A stretch of 64,000 nucleotides of DNA from Shewanella canadensis (GCF_003966225.1 NZ_RXNU01000004.1:186001-250000); one strand, 5' to 3'. Positions 1 through 9,216 are shown, counted from the stretch's first letter. The notes: generated by a model not told the origin, from the sequence alone. A program made the numbers and translations.

Positions 1-805
1 CCATCTCTTGAGCGCGGGCGACACAGTCATCCATCGCTTTGCTCACCAGTCCTCTGATATTACCAGATTCAAAGGCGGCAATCGCCTGAGCCGTTGTCCC
101 GCCTTTAGAGGTGACATTTTCCCTGAGTTGCGCGGCGGAAAGCTCCGGGTTTTGAATCACCATTTCGGCAGCACCAAGCGCGGCTTGCTGAACTAAGGCT
201 CTGGCCTTGAGCTCATCCATTCCAGAGTTGGTTGCGTTAGCTATCATGGCTTCCATAAACAGAAAGAAATATGCAGGAGAGCTGCCTGCCAGGGCAATAA
301 CCTGATTTAGCTCCTCCTCCTTCTCTACCCAGACGATTTTGCCACCACTTAACATCAGTTGTTCACAGAACCGTTTTTGCTGTTCTGAAATATTGTCGCC
401 AGCATATAACCCCGTCATACCGACACCAATTTGAGTTGGGGTATTGGGCATTGTACGGATAAGTTTGATCTCTTGTCCGAAATAATCGTTATAACGATTA
501 GCGGTAATACCTGCGGCTATTGTAATAACGAGCTTTTTTGATAGGTCGAGCGTACTGAGCTGCTCGCAGACGGCCTGCATAAAATGGGGCTTTACACTCA
601 AGACGATGACATCGGCCTCTTTGGCCGCTGCAAGGTTATCATGGGAAACCTGAATATTGAGGTCCCGCTTGAGATCGTTTAATTTACCGACGCTTGGGTT
701 AGTCGCGTGAATGAGTGACGGAGTATAGCCGCTTTTTACTAGCCCGCTGGTAATGCTGCGGGTCATGTTTCCTGCCCCGATAAAACACAACTTCTTCTCA
801 ACCAT
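1..805 (-). CDS. proC: Pyrroline-5-carboxylate reductase ProC (3' end cut by window edge)
   Basis: This enzyme catalyses the last step of proline synthesis, NAD(P)H-dependent reduction of pyrroline-5-carboxylate in the cytosol. The ATG at 805 opens with a Rossmann start (KLCFIGAGNM). The reading frame then runs without a stop to base 1, giving 268 codons of a family that is usually about 270 residues, so only the last few are missing. The P5CR signature region is visible (ALAGSSPAYFFLFMEAM, then a glycine-rich stretch ENVTSKGGTTAQA near the end). It lies 110 bp downstream of yggS on the same strand, the common yggS-proC arrangement in gammaproteobacteria, so the two are probably co-transcribed. 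Confidence 0.95.
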   Translation of the reverse strand, partial: MVEKKLCFIGAGNMTRSITSGLVKSGYTPSLIHATNPSVGKLNDLKRDLNIQVSHDNLAAAKEADVIVLSVKPHFMQAVCEQLSTLDLSKKLVITIAAGITANRYNDYFGQEIKLIRTMPNTPTQIGVGMTGLYAGDNISEQQKRFCEQLMLSGGKIVWVEKEEELNQVIALAGSSPAYFFLFMEAMIANATNSGMDELKARALVQQAALGAAEMVIQNPELSAAQLRENVTSKGGTTAQAIAAFESGNIRGLVSKAMDDCVARAQEM

Positions 806-915
806 GTGACATCTCTTATTATCTCTTCGAATTTCTTTAATAAATATTTGGGCTCGAACTCAATAAAACAAGCCCGGTAGGCTAATGAAAGCTAAAAGCC
901 CGCAGGGATTGCGGC

Positions 916-1620
916 TCAAGCATTCAAGCTCTTCTCTCTTTCACCAAATATCGCACTGCCAATTCTAACCATCGTTGAGCCATGCTCTACGGCTTGTTCC
1001 AAATCGTTACTCATCCCCATAGAGAGAGTATCAAGGTCTGGGTAGATGGCTTTTAACTCCAGGAATAAACTCTGCAGTTGTTGGAACTCATCTTTTTGCT
1101 TGCGTTTATCATCTGTTGCCGTTGGAATCGCCATCAATCCACGCAGCATCAACTTTGGAAGGGCATCGATAGTGTTGGCCAGTACCATAAGCTCAGAAGG
1201 GACGATTCCTGACTTACTCGCCTCACCACTAATGTTAACCTGAATACAGATATTGAGTGGTTTTAGCGCATCGGGACGTTGGTCATTCAGACGCACAGCA
1301 ATTTTATCCCGACAAAGGGTATGCATCCAATCGAAAAGGCCCGCAACGACCTTTGTCTTATTGGATTGCAGGGGACCGATGAAGTGCCATTGGATTTCAG
1401 GACAGATAGATTTCAGCTCGTTTACCTTAGACTCTCCCTCCTGGACATAGTTTTCTCCGAAAAGTCTCTGACCAGCAGCATAGGCCGCTATAATATCTGT
1501 AATAGGTTTAGTTTTACTCACCGCGAGTAACTGAATTTCATCGGCATTTCTTGATGAAAACTTTGCTGCGTGGGTAATTCGTTGCTGGGCGTTAGCCAGC
1601 CTGTCTGCTATTGTTGTCAT
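916..1620 (-). CDS. yggS: YggS family pyridoxal-phosphate homeostasis protein
   Basis: This is a single-domain alanine-racemase-like TIM barrel that binds PLP and buffers vitamin B6 and amino acid pools. The motif LLAVSKTKP carries the PLP lysine, and FGENYVQE, WHFIGPLQSNK and LSMGMSNDLEQAVEHGSTMVRIGSAIFG are the family signatures. The start MTTIADRLA at 1620 is preferred over a longer frame beginning at 1653, because it gives 234 residues, the usual length. The gene diverges from pilT with only 36 bp between the start codons, so the two promoters must overlap or lie inside the opposing genes. proC follows on the same strand. Confidence 0.93.
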   Translation of the reverse strand: MTTIADRLANAQQRITHAAKFSSRNADEIQLLAVSKTKPITDIIAAYAAGQRLFGENYVQEGESKVNELKSICPEIQWHFIGPLQSNKTKVVAGLFDWMHTLCRDKIAVRLNDQRPDALKPLNICIQVNISGEASKSGIVPSELMVLANTIDALPKLMLRGLMAIPTATDDKRKQKDEFQQLQSLFLELKAIYPDLDTLSMGMSNDLEQAVEHGSTMVRIGSAIFGEREKSLNA

Positions 1621-1656
1621 GATGTAAGTTTTTTGATTGAATGGATATCCCATACT

Positions 1657-2691
1657 ATGGAAATCACAGAGTTACTTGCCTTTAGTGTAAAGCACAAAGC
1701 GTCAGATCTACACCTTTCAGCGGGCGTATCTCCTATGATACGTGTTGATGGCGAAGTCAGAAAGATCAATCTTCCGGCTTTAGATCATCAAGGTGTTCAT
1801 GGACTCGTCTATGACATCATGAATGATAAGCAGCGTAAAGATTATGAAGAACATTTAGAGATAGATTTTTCGTTCGAAGTGCCAAACTTAGCGCGTTTCC
1901 GTGTCAATGCCTTCAATCAGGCACGAGGCGCCGCCGCCGTATTTCGTACTATCCCCAGTGACATCTTAAGCCTAGAGCAACTCGGCGCGCCGGAGATCTT
2001 TAAGAAGATCTCCAGTTTTCCCCGTGGGCTGGTGTTGGTAACCGGACCAACAGGTTCGGGTAAGAGTACCACCTTAGCAGCCATGATCGATTATATAAAT
2101 GATGCTCGTCACGAGCATATTCTGACCATCGAAGACCCGATAGAATTCGTTCACCAAAATAAGCAATGTCTGATTAACCAGCGTGAGGTTCACCGCCATA
2201 CTCACAGCTTTAATGCAGCCTTGCGTAGTGCACTTCGTGAAGATCCCGATGTGATCCTGGTGGGTGAGATGCGAGATCTCGAAACCATTCGACTTGCGAT
2301 GACTGCGGCCGAAACGGGTCACTTGGTTTTCGGCACTCTGCACACCACATCGGCGGCAAAAACCATTGACCGTATAGTCGATGTATTCCCCGAAGGAGAA
2401 AAGGGCATGGTTAGAACCATGTTGTCCGAGTCTCTACAGGCGGTAATCTCTCAGACCCTGATTAAGAAGGTGGGTGGCGGCCGTGTCGCAGCACATGAAA
2501 TTATGATGGGAACCCCGGCGATTCGTAACCTTATTCGAGAAGACAAAGTCGCTCAAATGTATTCAGCGATTCAAACGGGTATGTCTCACGGTATGCAGAC
2601 CTTAGATCAATGTCTGCAGAATCTGGTTAATCGTGGTCAAATTACTCGTGAAGATGCACAGCATAAGAGTGCAACCAAGCAAACTTTTTAA
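1657..2691 (+). CDS. pilT: Type IV pilus twitching motility ATPase PilT
   Basis: PilT is the hexameric cytoplasmic retraction motor that depolymerises type IV pili. The ATG at 1657 gives 344 residues beginning MEITELLAFSVKHKASDLHLSAG, the canonical PilT N-terminus; in-frame codons back to 1570 are spurious. A Walker A loop (GPTGSGKST), an Asp box (TIEDPIEFVH), a Walker B region (DVILVGEMRD) and a His box (GHLVFGTLHT) are all present. The C-terminal AIRNLIRE motif, linked to retraction in this family, is also intact. pilU follows 26 bp later, so the two motors are co-transcribed. Confidence 0.97.
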   Translation: MEITELLAFSVKHKASDLHLSAGVSPMIRVDGEVRKINLPALDHQGVHGLVYDIMNDKQRKDYEEHLEIDFSFEVPNLARFRVNAFNQARGAAAVFRTIPSDILSLEQLGAPEIFKKISSFPRGLVLVTGPTGSGKSTTLAAMIDYINDARHEHILTIEDPIEFVHQNKQCLINQREVHRHTHSFNAALRSALREDPDVILVGEMRDLETIRLAMTAAETGHLVFGTLHTTSAAKTIDRIVDVFPEGEKGMVRTMLSESLQAVISQTLIKKVGGGRVAAHEIMMGTPAIRNLIREDKVAQMYSAIQTGMSHGMQTLDQCLQNLVNRGQITREDAQHKSATKQTF

Positions 2692-2717
2692 TATCACCTG
2701 GATTTTAAGGCTTTATT

Positions 2718-3830
2718 ATGGATGTTCGTCCCTTCTTAAAAATAATGGTGGAGCGTAAAGCATCTGATCTATTTATCACTGCAGGCTTTCCACCCAGTGC
2801 AAAAATTGATGGTGAGTTGAGACCCTTAAGTGAGAGCTCATTTAACCCCGCACAGGCACTGGATTTTGTTGAGTCTCTGATGACTGATGTACAGAAAACT
2901 GAGTTTCATGAGAGTCGGGAGTGTAACTTTGCTTTTGCCGCAAAAGAGCTGGGACGTTTTCGTGTCAGTGCCTTCTGGCAAAGAGAGGCGCCGGGCTGTG
3001 TCATGCGCAGGATTGAAACTAAAATCCCGGAAGTGGACGATCTGAAGCTTCCACCCATTTTAAAAGATCTCGTGATGAGTAAGCGCGGGCTTATCATTAT
3101 GGTTGGTGGTACGGGAACGGGTAAATCGACCTCGTTGGCGGCGCTGGTGGGTTATCGTAATGCAAACTCTCGGGGTCATATCCTGACGATTGAGGATCCC
3201 GTCGAGTTTGTTCACGATCACCGCAAGAGTATCGTTACTCAGCGAGAAGTTGGTATCGATACCGAGTCATTCGATGCCGCCCTTAAAAGTTCGCTTCGTC
3301 AGGCTCCGGATGTGATCCTAATCGGTGAGATCCGAAGCCAGGAGACGATGGAGTTTGCGCTCTCATTTGCTGAAACCGGTCACCTGTGTATGGCCACTTT
3401 GCACGCAAACAATGCAAACCAAGCACTGGACCGAATCATGCACTTAGTGCCTGAGAGTAAGCATCAACAGCTGTTATTCGACCTTTCTTTAAACTTACGA
3501 GGCATTGTCGCACAGCAGTTGGTTCCCAAAGCGGACGGCACCGGTCGACGTGCAGCCATTGAAATTTTGATTAACACGCCAAGGATCTCAAGTTTAATTG
3601 CCAAAAATGAGCTGCACTCACTTAAAGAGACAATGGCAAAGTCAAACGAGCAGGGGATGCAGACTTTCGACCAAGCGTTATTGAATCTCTATACCGAAGG
3701 AGAGATAAGTTACGCCGATGCGCTCCATCACGCCGATTCACCTAACGATCTTCGCTTGATGATTAAACTTCAAGGCTCAGACCCCTCCAGTTCAGGTTTT
3801 ATGGAAGGTGTCACACTGGATATGGATTAA
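2718..3830 (+). CDS. pilU: PilT-dependent retraction ATPase PilU
   Basis: PilU is the accessory retraction ATPase that works with PilT to raise pulling force. The protein has 370 residues and starts MDVRPFLKIMVERKASDLFITAG. It carries Walker A GGTGTGKST, Asp box TIEDPVEFVH, Walker B DVILIGEIRS and His box GHLCMATLHA. It is longer at the C-terminus than PilT, with a polar tail after HHADSPNDLRLMIKL, as expected for PilU. The gene follows pilT closely and ends 34 bp before a bidirectional terminator shared with ruvX. Confidence 0.96.
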   Translation: MDVRPFLKIMVERKASDLFITAGFPPSAKIDGELRPLSESSFNPAQALDFVESLMTDVQKTEFHESRECNFAFAAKELGRFRVSAFWQREAPGCVMRRIETKIPEVDDLKLPPILKDLVMSKRGLIIMVGGTGTGKSTSLAALVGYRNANSRGHILTIEDPVEFVHDHRKSIVTQREVGIDTESFDAALKSSLRQAPDVILIGEIRSQETMEFALSFAETGHLCMATLHANNANQALDRIMHLVPESKHQQLLFDLSLNLRGIVAQQLVPKADGTGRRAAIEILINTPRISSLIAKNELHSLKETMAKSNEQGMQTFDQALLNLYTEGEISYADALHHADSPNDLRLMIKLQGSDPSSSGFMEGVTLDMD

Positions 3831-3864
3831 TCCTTTCAGTGTGAGTCATGATTTCGGATATAAC

Positions 3865-3887
3865 AAAGGGAGCCTAGGCTCCCTTTT
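3865..3887. terminator. Bidirectional terminator between pilU and ruvX
   Basis: A perfect palindrome with A-rich and T-rich flanks: AAAGGGAGCC, TA, GGCTCCCTTTT. It separates the convergent pilU and ruvX genes and can act in both directions. Confidence 0.85.
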
Positions 3888-3911
3888 ATTTAGGTGGGTG
3901 TTACTCGCCGC

Positions 3912-4331
3912 TTAATATAAACTCTCGAAATAGCTTTCGATAATCAATACCGCCGACATCGCATCGACTTGTCCCTTAGTTAGCGCTTTATAGCCGCCCA
4001 TCTCAAAGAGTCTGGCTTTAGCATCGGCGGTAGTGAGACGTTCATCTTGAGTGGCAATTTTCACCCCAAATCGGCCATTAATACGATTGGCAAACTTTTT
4101 GGCTCTCTGCGTCATCTCCTGCTCTGAGCCATCCATGTTTAGTGGCAAGCCTACAACGACCAAGTCGGGTTTCCACTCCTCTATCAGCATCCCAATCTCT
4201 TCCCACTTTGGGATCCCATCGACTGCCTTAATCGACAACAAGGGGTTAGCGCTACCGGTGAGCGATTGTCCTATGGCGACGCCAATACTCTTAGTACCGT
4301 AATCGAAGCCTAATACCGTTATTGAACTCAT
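3912..4331 (-). CDS. ruvX: Putative Holliday junction resolvase / pre-16S rRNA nuclease RuvX (YqgF)
   Basis: This is an RNase H-fold nuclease. In E. coli the family matures the 5' end of 16S rRNA and has been proposed as a Holliday junction resolvase. The 139-residue protein has the first catalytic Asp in [13 protein letters not shown], the [14 protein letters not shown] loop, and the late acidic motif DERLTTADA. The C-terminal Asp region ([14 protein letters not shown]) is present. It lies 83 bp downstream of algH on the same strand, an arrangement conserved widely in gammaproteobacteria, and ends at the terminator shared with pilU. Confidence 0.95.
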   Translation of the reverse strand: MSSITVLGFDYGTKSIGVAIGQSLTGSANPLLSIKAVDGIPKWEEIGMLIEEWKPDLVVVGLPLNMDGSEQEMTQRAKKFANRINGRFGVKIATQDERLTTADAKARLFEMGGYKALTKGQVDAMSAVLIIESYFESLY

Positions 4332-4414
4332 AAATAACTTCTTAATAAATTGTTGGAATATGACTTTTAGCGCATCTAATCCAAGTGAGACTAATTGCTC
4401 AAAGCCTTACTTGA

Positions 4415-4975
4415 TTAAGCATGGCCGGTTTGGTTAGACAACTGCCATATATCGAAGCCCAAGGATTCGGTGGCACATTGCCAACGATCTTCATATTCGG
4501 TAGAAAATAGCAGTTCAGCAGTGGCAGGAATAGATAGCCAGGTATTCTCTGCCAGCTCCTGTTCGAGCTGATCTCGGCTCCAACCTGCATAACCCAGTGC
4601 GACAATGAACTGCTCCGGGGCGGTATCGCTTCCTAGTGCCGACAATACATCTCTCGATGTGGTCAGCATAAGTTCGTCAGTGAGTGACTGACTGTTGTTC
4701 CAGATTGATTGAGGTGTATGAAGTACAAATCCTCTTTCTGGGGTTACCGGGCCCCCTATGAGTACTTTTGAGCCTAAAGAGGTGATAAGTTCCGGCTCCT
4801 CTTTGAGTTGCATCTGAAGCAGGAGTTCATTGACTTCGATACCGATAGGGCGGTTTATCATTATTCCCATCGCACCTTTTTCGTCGTGTTCGCAGATATA
4901 GATCACCGAACGTTCAAAGAAGGTGTCTTTAAGTGAGGGCATAGCGATTAAAAAGTGATTTTGTAAACTTTCCAT
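4415..4975 (-). CDS. algH: AlgH/YqgE family protein (UPF0301)
   Basis: A 186-residue cytosolic protein of the AlgH/YqgE family. Members are widely conserved and their molecular function is still unsettled; in Pseudomonas aeruginosa algH was linked to alginate regulation. Family motifs include [52 protein letters not shown] and the conserved [21 protein letters not shown]. The start at 4975 gives the usual length. ruvX follows 83 bp downstream on the same strand, a pairing typical of the family. Confidence 0.93.
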   Translation of the reverse strand: MESLQNHFLIAMPSLKDTFFERSVIYICEHDEKGAMGIMINRPIGIEVNELLLQMQLKEEPELITSLGSKVLIGGPVTPERGFVLHTPQSIWNNSQSLTDELMLTTSRDVLSALGSDTAPEQFIVALGYAGWSRDQLEQELAENTWLSIPATAELLFSTEYEDRWQCATESLGFDIWQLSNQTGHA

Positions 4976-5021
4976 TTGAGCTCCACTAAAGGGATTAGGC
5001 TAACTATGTTGAATATGGGAC

Positions 5022-5351
5022 TTAACCGCCCGCTAATTTAACCTTGTAATTGAGCTTCTCTAACAGCGTTTTTAACAGTTCCCTATTATCAGTTTGAACC
5101 TCAATATTGAACTCTTTTACAGTACCGCCACAACCGCACTGTTTTTTTAATTTTTGCGCTAAAGCTTTTAGTTCTTTCTCATTTAATCCAAGTCCCTTAA
5201 TGATAGATACCCCTTTTCCTTTTCGGCCTTTACTGTCTTTGTGGATCCTAATGATTCCATCACCAACAGGCGCTTGAGGCGTTTCAATTTCAGGTGAGAT
5301 CCTGCCGATATCTGTACTATAAACAAGAGATACATTTGAGTCTTTTTTCAT
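5022..5351 (-). CDS. yciH: Translation initiation factor SUI1/eIF1-like protein YciH
   Basis: A bacterial homologue of eukaryotic eIF1. In E. coli, YciH discriminates against non-canonical initiation complexes during stress. The ATG at 5351 gives 109 residues starting MKKDSNVSLVYSTDIGRI, which matches the E. coli length; a longer frame to 5465 is not conserved in character and was discarded. The conserved SUI1 core reads GKGVSIIKGLGL, KKQCGCGGTVKE and a final EKLNYKVKLAGG. It stands alone with algH downstream on the same strand. A 7-bp inverted repeat (TGACCAC, GTGGTCA) lies about 100 bp upstream, at 5440-5460. Confidence 0.92.
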   Translation of the reverse strand: MKKDSNVSLVYSTDIGRISPEIETPQAPVGDGIIRIHKDSKGRKGKGVSIIKGLGLNEKELKALAQKLKKQCGCGGTVKEFNIEVQTDNRELLKTLLEKLNYKVKLAGG

Positions 5352-5567
5352 GAGAGCGTCATTAATTAGCGATGGTAAGGTGAGTTTAACAAATTGAAGA
5401 ATCTTGTGGGAACTTAAAATAAAACGTGGAAATAAAAATGACCACACATGGTGGTCAATGGACAATTATCTATTCATTTGCAGGGATATAGATAAGTTGG
5501 AGCTTCCTAGGTTGCCTCAAACTGACACAAGAGGAAGTGCAGTTGGCAATAAAAATGATAAAACGAC

Positions 5568-5885
5568 TTAAATTGCCTGTGCGACTCCTATTAAGAGTGA
5601 GATCGCGGTAATGGCCGCACAGGGAAGGATAAACTTATGAAGTTTTGGCAGCGCTATCGAGCAGGCTGTCAACACAAAGCCTATTGATGCTGCGCCATAA
5701 CTGTTGGTGTCACCGCTGAGTAGAGAAAACATCAGCCAAGCCAATACGCCGGCCGGTAATATCAATAAACTGAGGTGGCCAAAGTCGACCTTATCAGAGT
5801 CACTCTCTGTTTGGGCTGTGGCTTTAACGGGGGCGAACATGTAAACAGCGGCCGAAATAAGAAAGGCGGTTGCAAACCAAAACAT
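5568..5885 (-). CDS. Small hypothetical membrane protein
   Basis: I do not recognise this protein. The ATG at 5885 is preferred because it follows a good ribosome binding site (GGAG, 6-7 bases upstream). This gives 105 residues with about four hydrophobic segments: MFWFATAFLISAAVYMF, LSLLILPAGVLAWLMFSLL, AASIGFVLTACSIAL and FILPCAAITAISLLIGVAQ. A short polar loop (KATAQTESDSDKVDF) follows the first segment. It is probably an inner-membrane protein of unknown role, transcribed on its own between yciH and the DUF4136 lipoprotein. Confidence 0.6.
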   Translation of the reverse strand: MFWFATAFLISAAVYMFAPVKATAQTESDSDKVDFGHLSLLILPAGVLAWLMFSLLSGDTNSYGAASIGFVLTACSIALPKLHKFILPCAAITAISLLIGVAQAI

Positions 5886-6056
5886 AGATAACTCCAATGG
5901 TGCGTGACTGATAATCATTATCATTAAGGCTTGCGCTGAAGTCAAGCTGAACGATACAAGTTTTAATATAAAATTGAGTTGTAGATCATAAGATTGCTAT
6001 GTAAGCTGATATTTAATTATGGATTGTGTGAATTTAGGATTTGACGGGGTTTTAAT

Positions 6057-6617
6057 ATGAAGAAAGTTATAGTTGTTTTGGCTGCAATGGCGTTGAGCGC
6101 CTGCAGTTCGATGAAGACAAGTTCAGATTATGATCCTGCGGCTAACTTTAGTGATGTGAAAACCTATGCCTGGGTTGAACAGAAAAGCCAGGATACCAGT
6201 TACCATTTAGATGGATTGATGGATCAACGTGTGCGAGCTGCCGTCGATAGCCAGCTTTCACTCAAGGGGGTAACACTCAGCGATCCTCAAACTGCAGATA
6301 TTTTGGTGAATTACCTCACCAAGGTAGATAAGAAGATTAACGTAGATACCTTCAATACAAACTTTGGATATAACCCCTATTATGGTTCACGATGGGGCAT
6401 GAGCGGCTCTATGCATACTCAAACCACGGTTCGTGAGTATGAGGTTGGAACCTTGATCTTAGATATGATTGATAGAGAAACCGGAAAGTTGATCTGGCGT
6501 GGCTCGGTGGCCGATACCATCAGAGATAAGAATACGCCGGAAGAGAGGGTTGAGGTTGTTAACAAGGCTATTTCCGAAATGCTGTTGAATTATCCCCCTA
6601 AGCCAGAAGCGAAATAG
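6057..6617 (+). CDS. DUF4136 family lipoprotein
   Basis: A predicted lipoprotein of 186 residues. The signal peptide MKKVIVVLAAMALSACSS has a lipobox LSAC with the lipidated Cys at residue 16. The rest matches the DUF4136 pattern: an early FSDVKTYAW motif, an ADILVNYLT strand, a GTLILDMIDRETGKLIWRGS strand near the end, and a final helix rich in Glu and Lys. Members of this family are widespread envelope lipoproteins with no assigned biochemical role. The gene is monocistronic and is followed by a strong intrinsic terminator at 6654. Confidence 0.85.
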   Translation: MKKVIVVLAAMALSACSSMKTSSDYDPAANFSDVKTYAWVEQKSQDTSYHLDGLMDQRVRAAVDSQLSLKGVTLSDPQTADILVNYLTKVDKKINVDTFNTNFGYNPYYGSRWGMSGSMHTQTTVREYEVGTLILDMIDRETGKLIWRGSVADTIRDKNTPEERVEVVNKAISEMLLNYPPKPEAK

Positions 6618-6632
6618 CCTAGAGTTAATCTG

Positions 6633-6650
6633 TAATACCAATCGGTATAA
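6633..6650. repeat. Solo copy of the 18-bp dispersed palindromic repeat
   Basis: TAATACCAATCGGTATAA, identical to the left terminal repeat of the MITE-like element at 44446-44714. It contains its own small stem (ATACC / GGTAT) and lies directly before the terminator of the DUF4136 gene. Confidence 0.8.
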
Positions 6651-6653
6651 TAT

Positions 6654-6686
6654 AAAGGCGAGCATAGTTATTATGCTCGCCTTTTT
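6654..6686. terminator. Intrinsic terminator after DUF4136 gene
   Basis: A strong hairpin, AAAGGCGAGCATA paired with TATGCTCGCCTTT across a GTTAT loop, followed by a T tract on the + strand. Confidence 0.88.
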
Positions 6687-6905
6687 TCTACTCTCTGACT
6701 CGTCTTCTTTCTTGATGAGTTTTAGCTACTACATCGTGGTCTATTGTGAGACCGATTAAAAGTGGATGGGTCAATCTCCTATCCGTAGGGGGAATAATAA
6801 AAACAACGTATGACAAGCGTATGATAAATTCAATGGCAAATCGATGACAGGCGGGTTCATCGGGCCAAGGGGGAATGGGAATGGGGAGAGGCAAGGGCGA
6901 TTCTC

Positions 6906-6938
6906 AAGCAAAAGACGACCCGAGGTCGCCTTTTGCTT
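6906..6938 (-). terminator. Terminator of the RNA methyltransferase gene
   Basis: A hairpin with arms AAGCAAAAGACGACC and GGTCGCCTTTTGCTT (one mismatch), 22 bp downstream of the methyltransferase stop on the minus strand. About 220 bp between the previous terminator and this one hold no supported gene; a proline-rich 68-codon frame there looks spurious. Confidence 0.7.
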
Positions 6939-6960
6939 GATGCTTTACTAAGGATGGAGT

Positions 6961-8382
6961 TTAGCTTCGTCTCATTCGTGCCACAAACATACCGTCTGTA
7001 TCGGCTTCGAACGGGAATACGGTTAGCATCTCTGTTTCGTTGCCGGTGAACGGGTGGGTACTCGACTCTATGGTGAATTCACTCTGCTCTGCTAAAAAGG
7101 CATTAACCACCTCTTCATTTTCAAGAGGAGAGAGTGAGCAGGTGGCATAGACTAAGGTGCCGCCACGTTTTACTGCCTGACTGCATCTGCGCAGAATATC
7201 GAGTTGCAACTCAGGTTTGTCCTGAACCGCTTCCACGGCATCTATCCAGCGCATATCTGGGTTTCGACGCCAGGTGCCGGTGCAGCTACAAGGCGCATCG
7301 ACGAGTACGCCATCGAAATGGGCGTGGGGTACAGGCAGCTCATCGGATTTCCAAGGGGAAACGGATATCCCCTTGAAGCCGGCGCGCTTAGCTCGCTTGG
7401 CCAACTCCTCTAAGGGTTTGCGACGTATATCGGAAGCTATGATACTGCCAGTGGATTGAACGTTTTGCTTAAGCATCAGAGATCTGAGTTGTAAGCTTTT
7501 ACCTCCGGCGCCGCTACAGGTGTCCCACCAAAGGTCACTCTCTTTGGGCGCACAGATATGGCCAATCACCTGAGAGCCAAGATCCTGGATCTCCAGCTTG
7601 CCCTCTTTATACAGAGGTAAGCCATTAAGATTAATGCTCTTATGGCCTAAGTTAATGGTGTCACTGAAATAGTCACTGGATTTCGCCGGAACATCGACCC
7701 GGTTCAGCTGCTCAATAGCGGTGTCGGTATCGATATTTTGCGCCCGGCTCCAGATAGGAGGACGCGATGACAGAGACTGGACCATGGCCAATCGCTGCGC
7801 CGCATCTTCGATAGGGCAAACTTGCCAGAACCACTCTGGCACCAGCTCATCGGTATCAAATTTCAGTGGTGAAAATTGCGCATTCATCCATTCACACTTG
7901 CTGCTCACGCAAGGGAATGCAGTCGATGGCGCATCCGGACCTGAGCCATCGCTTGAGCTAGATTTAGAACCAGAGCCAGACTTAGACAAGTCGAGACCTG
8001 AAAACTCGCCCCAGGCTTGAATAATGTCATGCCAAGCGTGTGACTCAATGGTAGCAGTCGCGGTGAGCATGGAGAACCAGGCTTGACTCGACTGTGCTTC
8101 GCTCAATTTGCTTAACCAGCCCCACCAACGGAACATGGCAAACAAACTCTCACGGATCACGCGTCGGTCTTTAGAACCATGCTTCTTATTGATCCTGAAA
8201 TACTCTCCCACAACACGATCGGCAGGTTGCTGCTTATCCATAACCTGATGAAACAGCAGATATATGGTATTGGCGTAGCTCAGCGCCCGCTTCTGAGACG
8301 TGGTCTCAGCCTGTACGTCTGTGATTGAGAGTAGATCTTTTGGGGTGGAGTTACTTTGGCTTGAGTTTAAGGAGTCGCCCAT
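6961..8382 (-). CDS. RsmB/RsmF-type rRNA m5C methyltransferase (NOL1/NOP2/Sun family)
   Basis: A SAM-dependent RNA cytosine-C5 methyltransferase. The ATG at 8382 (MGDSLNSSQ) gives 473 residues; the longer frame to 8463 has an unlikely start. The C-terminal half has the SAM-binding DTCSGAGGKSLQL, the two catalytic cysteines in APCSCTGTWRRNPD and YATCSLSPLENEEVV, and the family end FVARMRRS. The N-terminal half has a helical region around QPADRVVGEYFR and a Ser/Gly/Asp-rich linker with repeated SGSGS-type motifs, absent from the E. coli enzymes. The rRNA target cannot be assigned from sequence. The gene is monocistronic. Confidence 0.88.
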   Translation of the reverse strand: MGDSLNSSQSNSTPKDLLSITDVQAETTSQKRALSYANTIYLLFHQVMDKQQPADRVVGEYFRINKKHGSKDRRVIRESLFAMFRWWGWLSKLSEAQSSQAWFSMLTATATIESHAWHDIIQAWGEFSGLDLSKSGSGSKSSSSDGSGPDAPSTAFPCVSSKCEWMNAQFSPLKFDTDELVPEWFWQVCPIEDAAQRLAMVQSLSSRPPIWSRAQNIDTDTAIEQLNRVDVPAKSSDYFSDTINLGHKSINLNGLPLYKEGKLEIQDLGSQVIGHICAPKESDLWWDTCSGAGGKSLQLRSLMLKQNVQSTGSIIASDIRRKPLEELAKRAKRAGFKGISVSPWKSDELPVPHAHFDGVLVDAPCSCTGTWRRNPDMRWIDAVEAVQDKPELQLDILRRCSQAVKRGGTLVYATCSLSPLENEEVVNAFLAEQSEFTIESSTHPFTGNETEMLTVFPFEADTDGMFVARMRRS

Positions 8383-9187
8383 GGGTAGTTGCCTAGCGCT
8401 GGTATTTATCTGGGTGCAAGTGTAACAGAAGTTGGGCTGCCTTAGAATGAAGGCTGGTGGCATTTTTGTTTGGGGTTTTGGGATTGGGTAGTGTGTTTAA
8501 AGGTTGTTCTTTCATTGCTATTTATCGCCTCCAGGGAGGGGATGTGCAGATACTTATATGAGTCGCCGCAAGCACTTCTGACCTCCAGGGGAGGAGGAAA
8601 TGCCGAAAAATGTAGGGAACATTTTCGGTCTTGTGGGCTCTGCGATTTCAAATAACCTCCATGTTTAACGGCCAGCTCGACATCCAGTGTCTCGTTAGAA
8701 AGAGTATCACTTCGTGATACCTCACCCTGTCATCGAAGCTCACAGTCGCATCTACACTTGGTGATTTGAAAAGAAAGTACTCTCCTCGACTCTACTTTAT
8801 ATAACGTTATCTACCCATATTTTATTTGGTTATTTAGCCTGACAATTTTTAATTGTGAAGGTTTGGCTATTGAGATAATAGAAAAAGGAGAGTAAATTCA
8901 GATAACTAAATAAGTTTATGTCGACAGTGCAAGATGTAGTGCGCCAGATAAGAATAGCCATTCTTATGATTGCTTGCAGGTCTAAGGCTTGTAAAGCGAA
9001 GCTTCCCTCACGCCGCTGTGTGGGGGGGGGAGGCTTCAAGGGCATGACAAGGATATGGAAAGTAAACTCACGGATAGAGTAGCGACAACCTCCTCTCTCC
9101 GACATTAAATAGTAAAGAGTAAGAGCAAACTGTTCCATGAGACCTTTGGGTCATGAACAATGATCGTTATGTGCAAGGCACTAATAT
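8383..9187. other. Structured non-coding region between methyltransferase and cold-shock genes
   Basis: About 800 bp with no convincing coding frame. It holds several stem-loops: CCTCC-AG-GGAGG at 8528-8539, a second CCTCC/GGAGG unit at 8582-8594, a CCGAAAAATGT/ACATTTTCGG stem at 8603-8628, and GTATCAC-TTC-GTGATAC at 8704-8720. A run of nine G lies at 9022-9030. A 102-codon minus-strand frame (8830-9138) crosses the G run and has no recognisable domain or start signal. The stem-loop series from about 8525 to 8720 looks like a dispersed repeat unit, which could not be checked here. Confidence 0.5.
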
Positions 9188-9216
9188 TCGTGTATTTCAT
9201 GTTTGGCAGTTATAAT
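9188..9216 (+). promoter_or_regulatory. Candidate promoter of the cold-shock gene
   Basis: A perfect -10 hexamer TATAAT at 9211-9216 lies 52 bp before the start codon; the -35 region is weak. The predicted leader of about 45 nt is A/T-rich and much shorter than the thermosensing leader of E. coli cspA. Confidence 0.45.

Noticed and set aside
6688..6894. A 68-codon minus-strand frame between two terminators
   Set aside because: It starts with Pro-rich low complexity encoded by a G-rich stretch and has no ribosome binding site or domain.
9022..9030. Nine-G run as a possible phase-variable start
   Set aside because: It lies in a non-coding stretch with no gene whose frame it would control.
8830..9138. 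A 102-codon minus-strand frame crossing the G run
   Set aside because: No start signal, no recognisable domain, low-complexity Pro run from the homopolymer, and it lies in a region with several hairpins.
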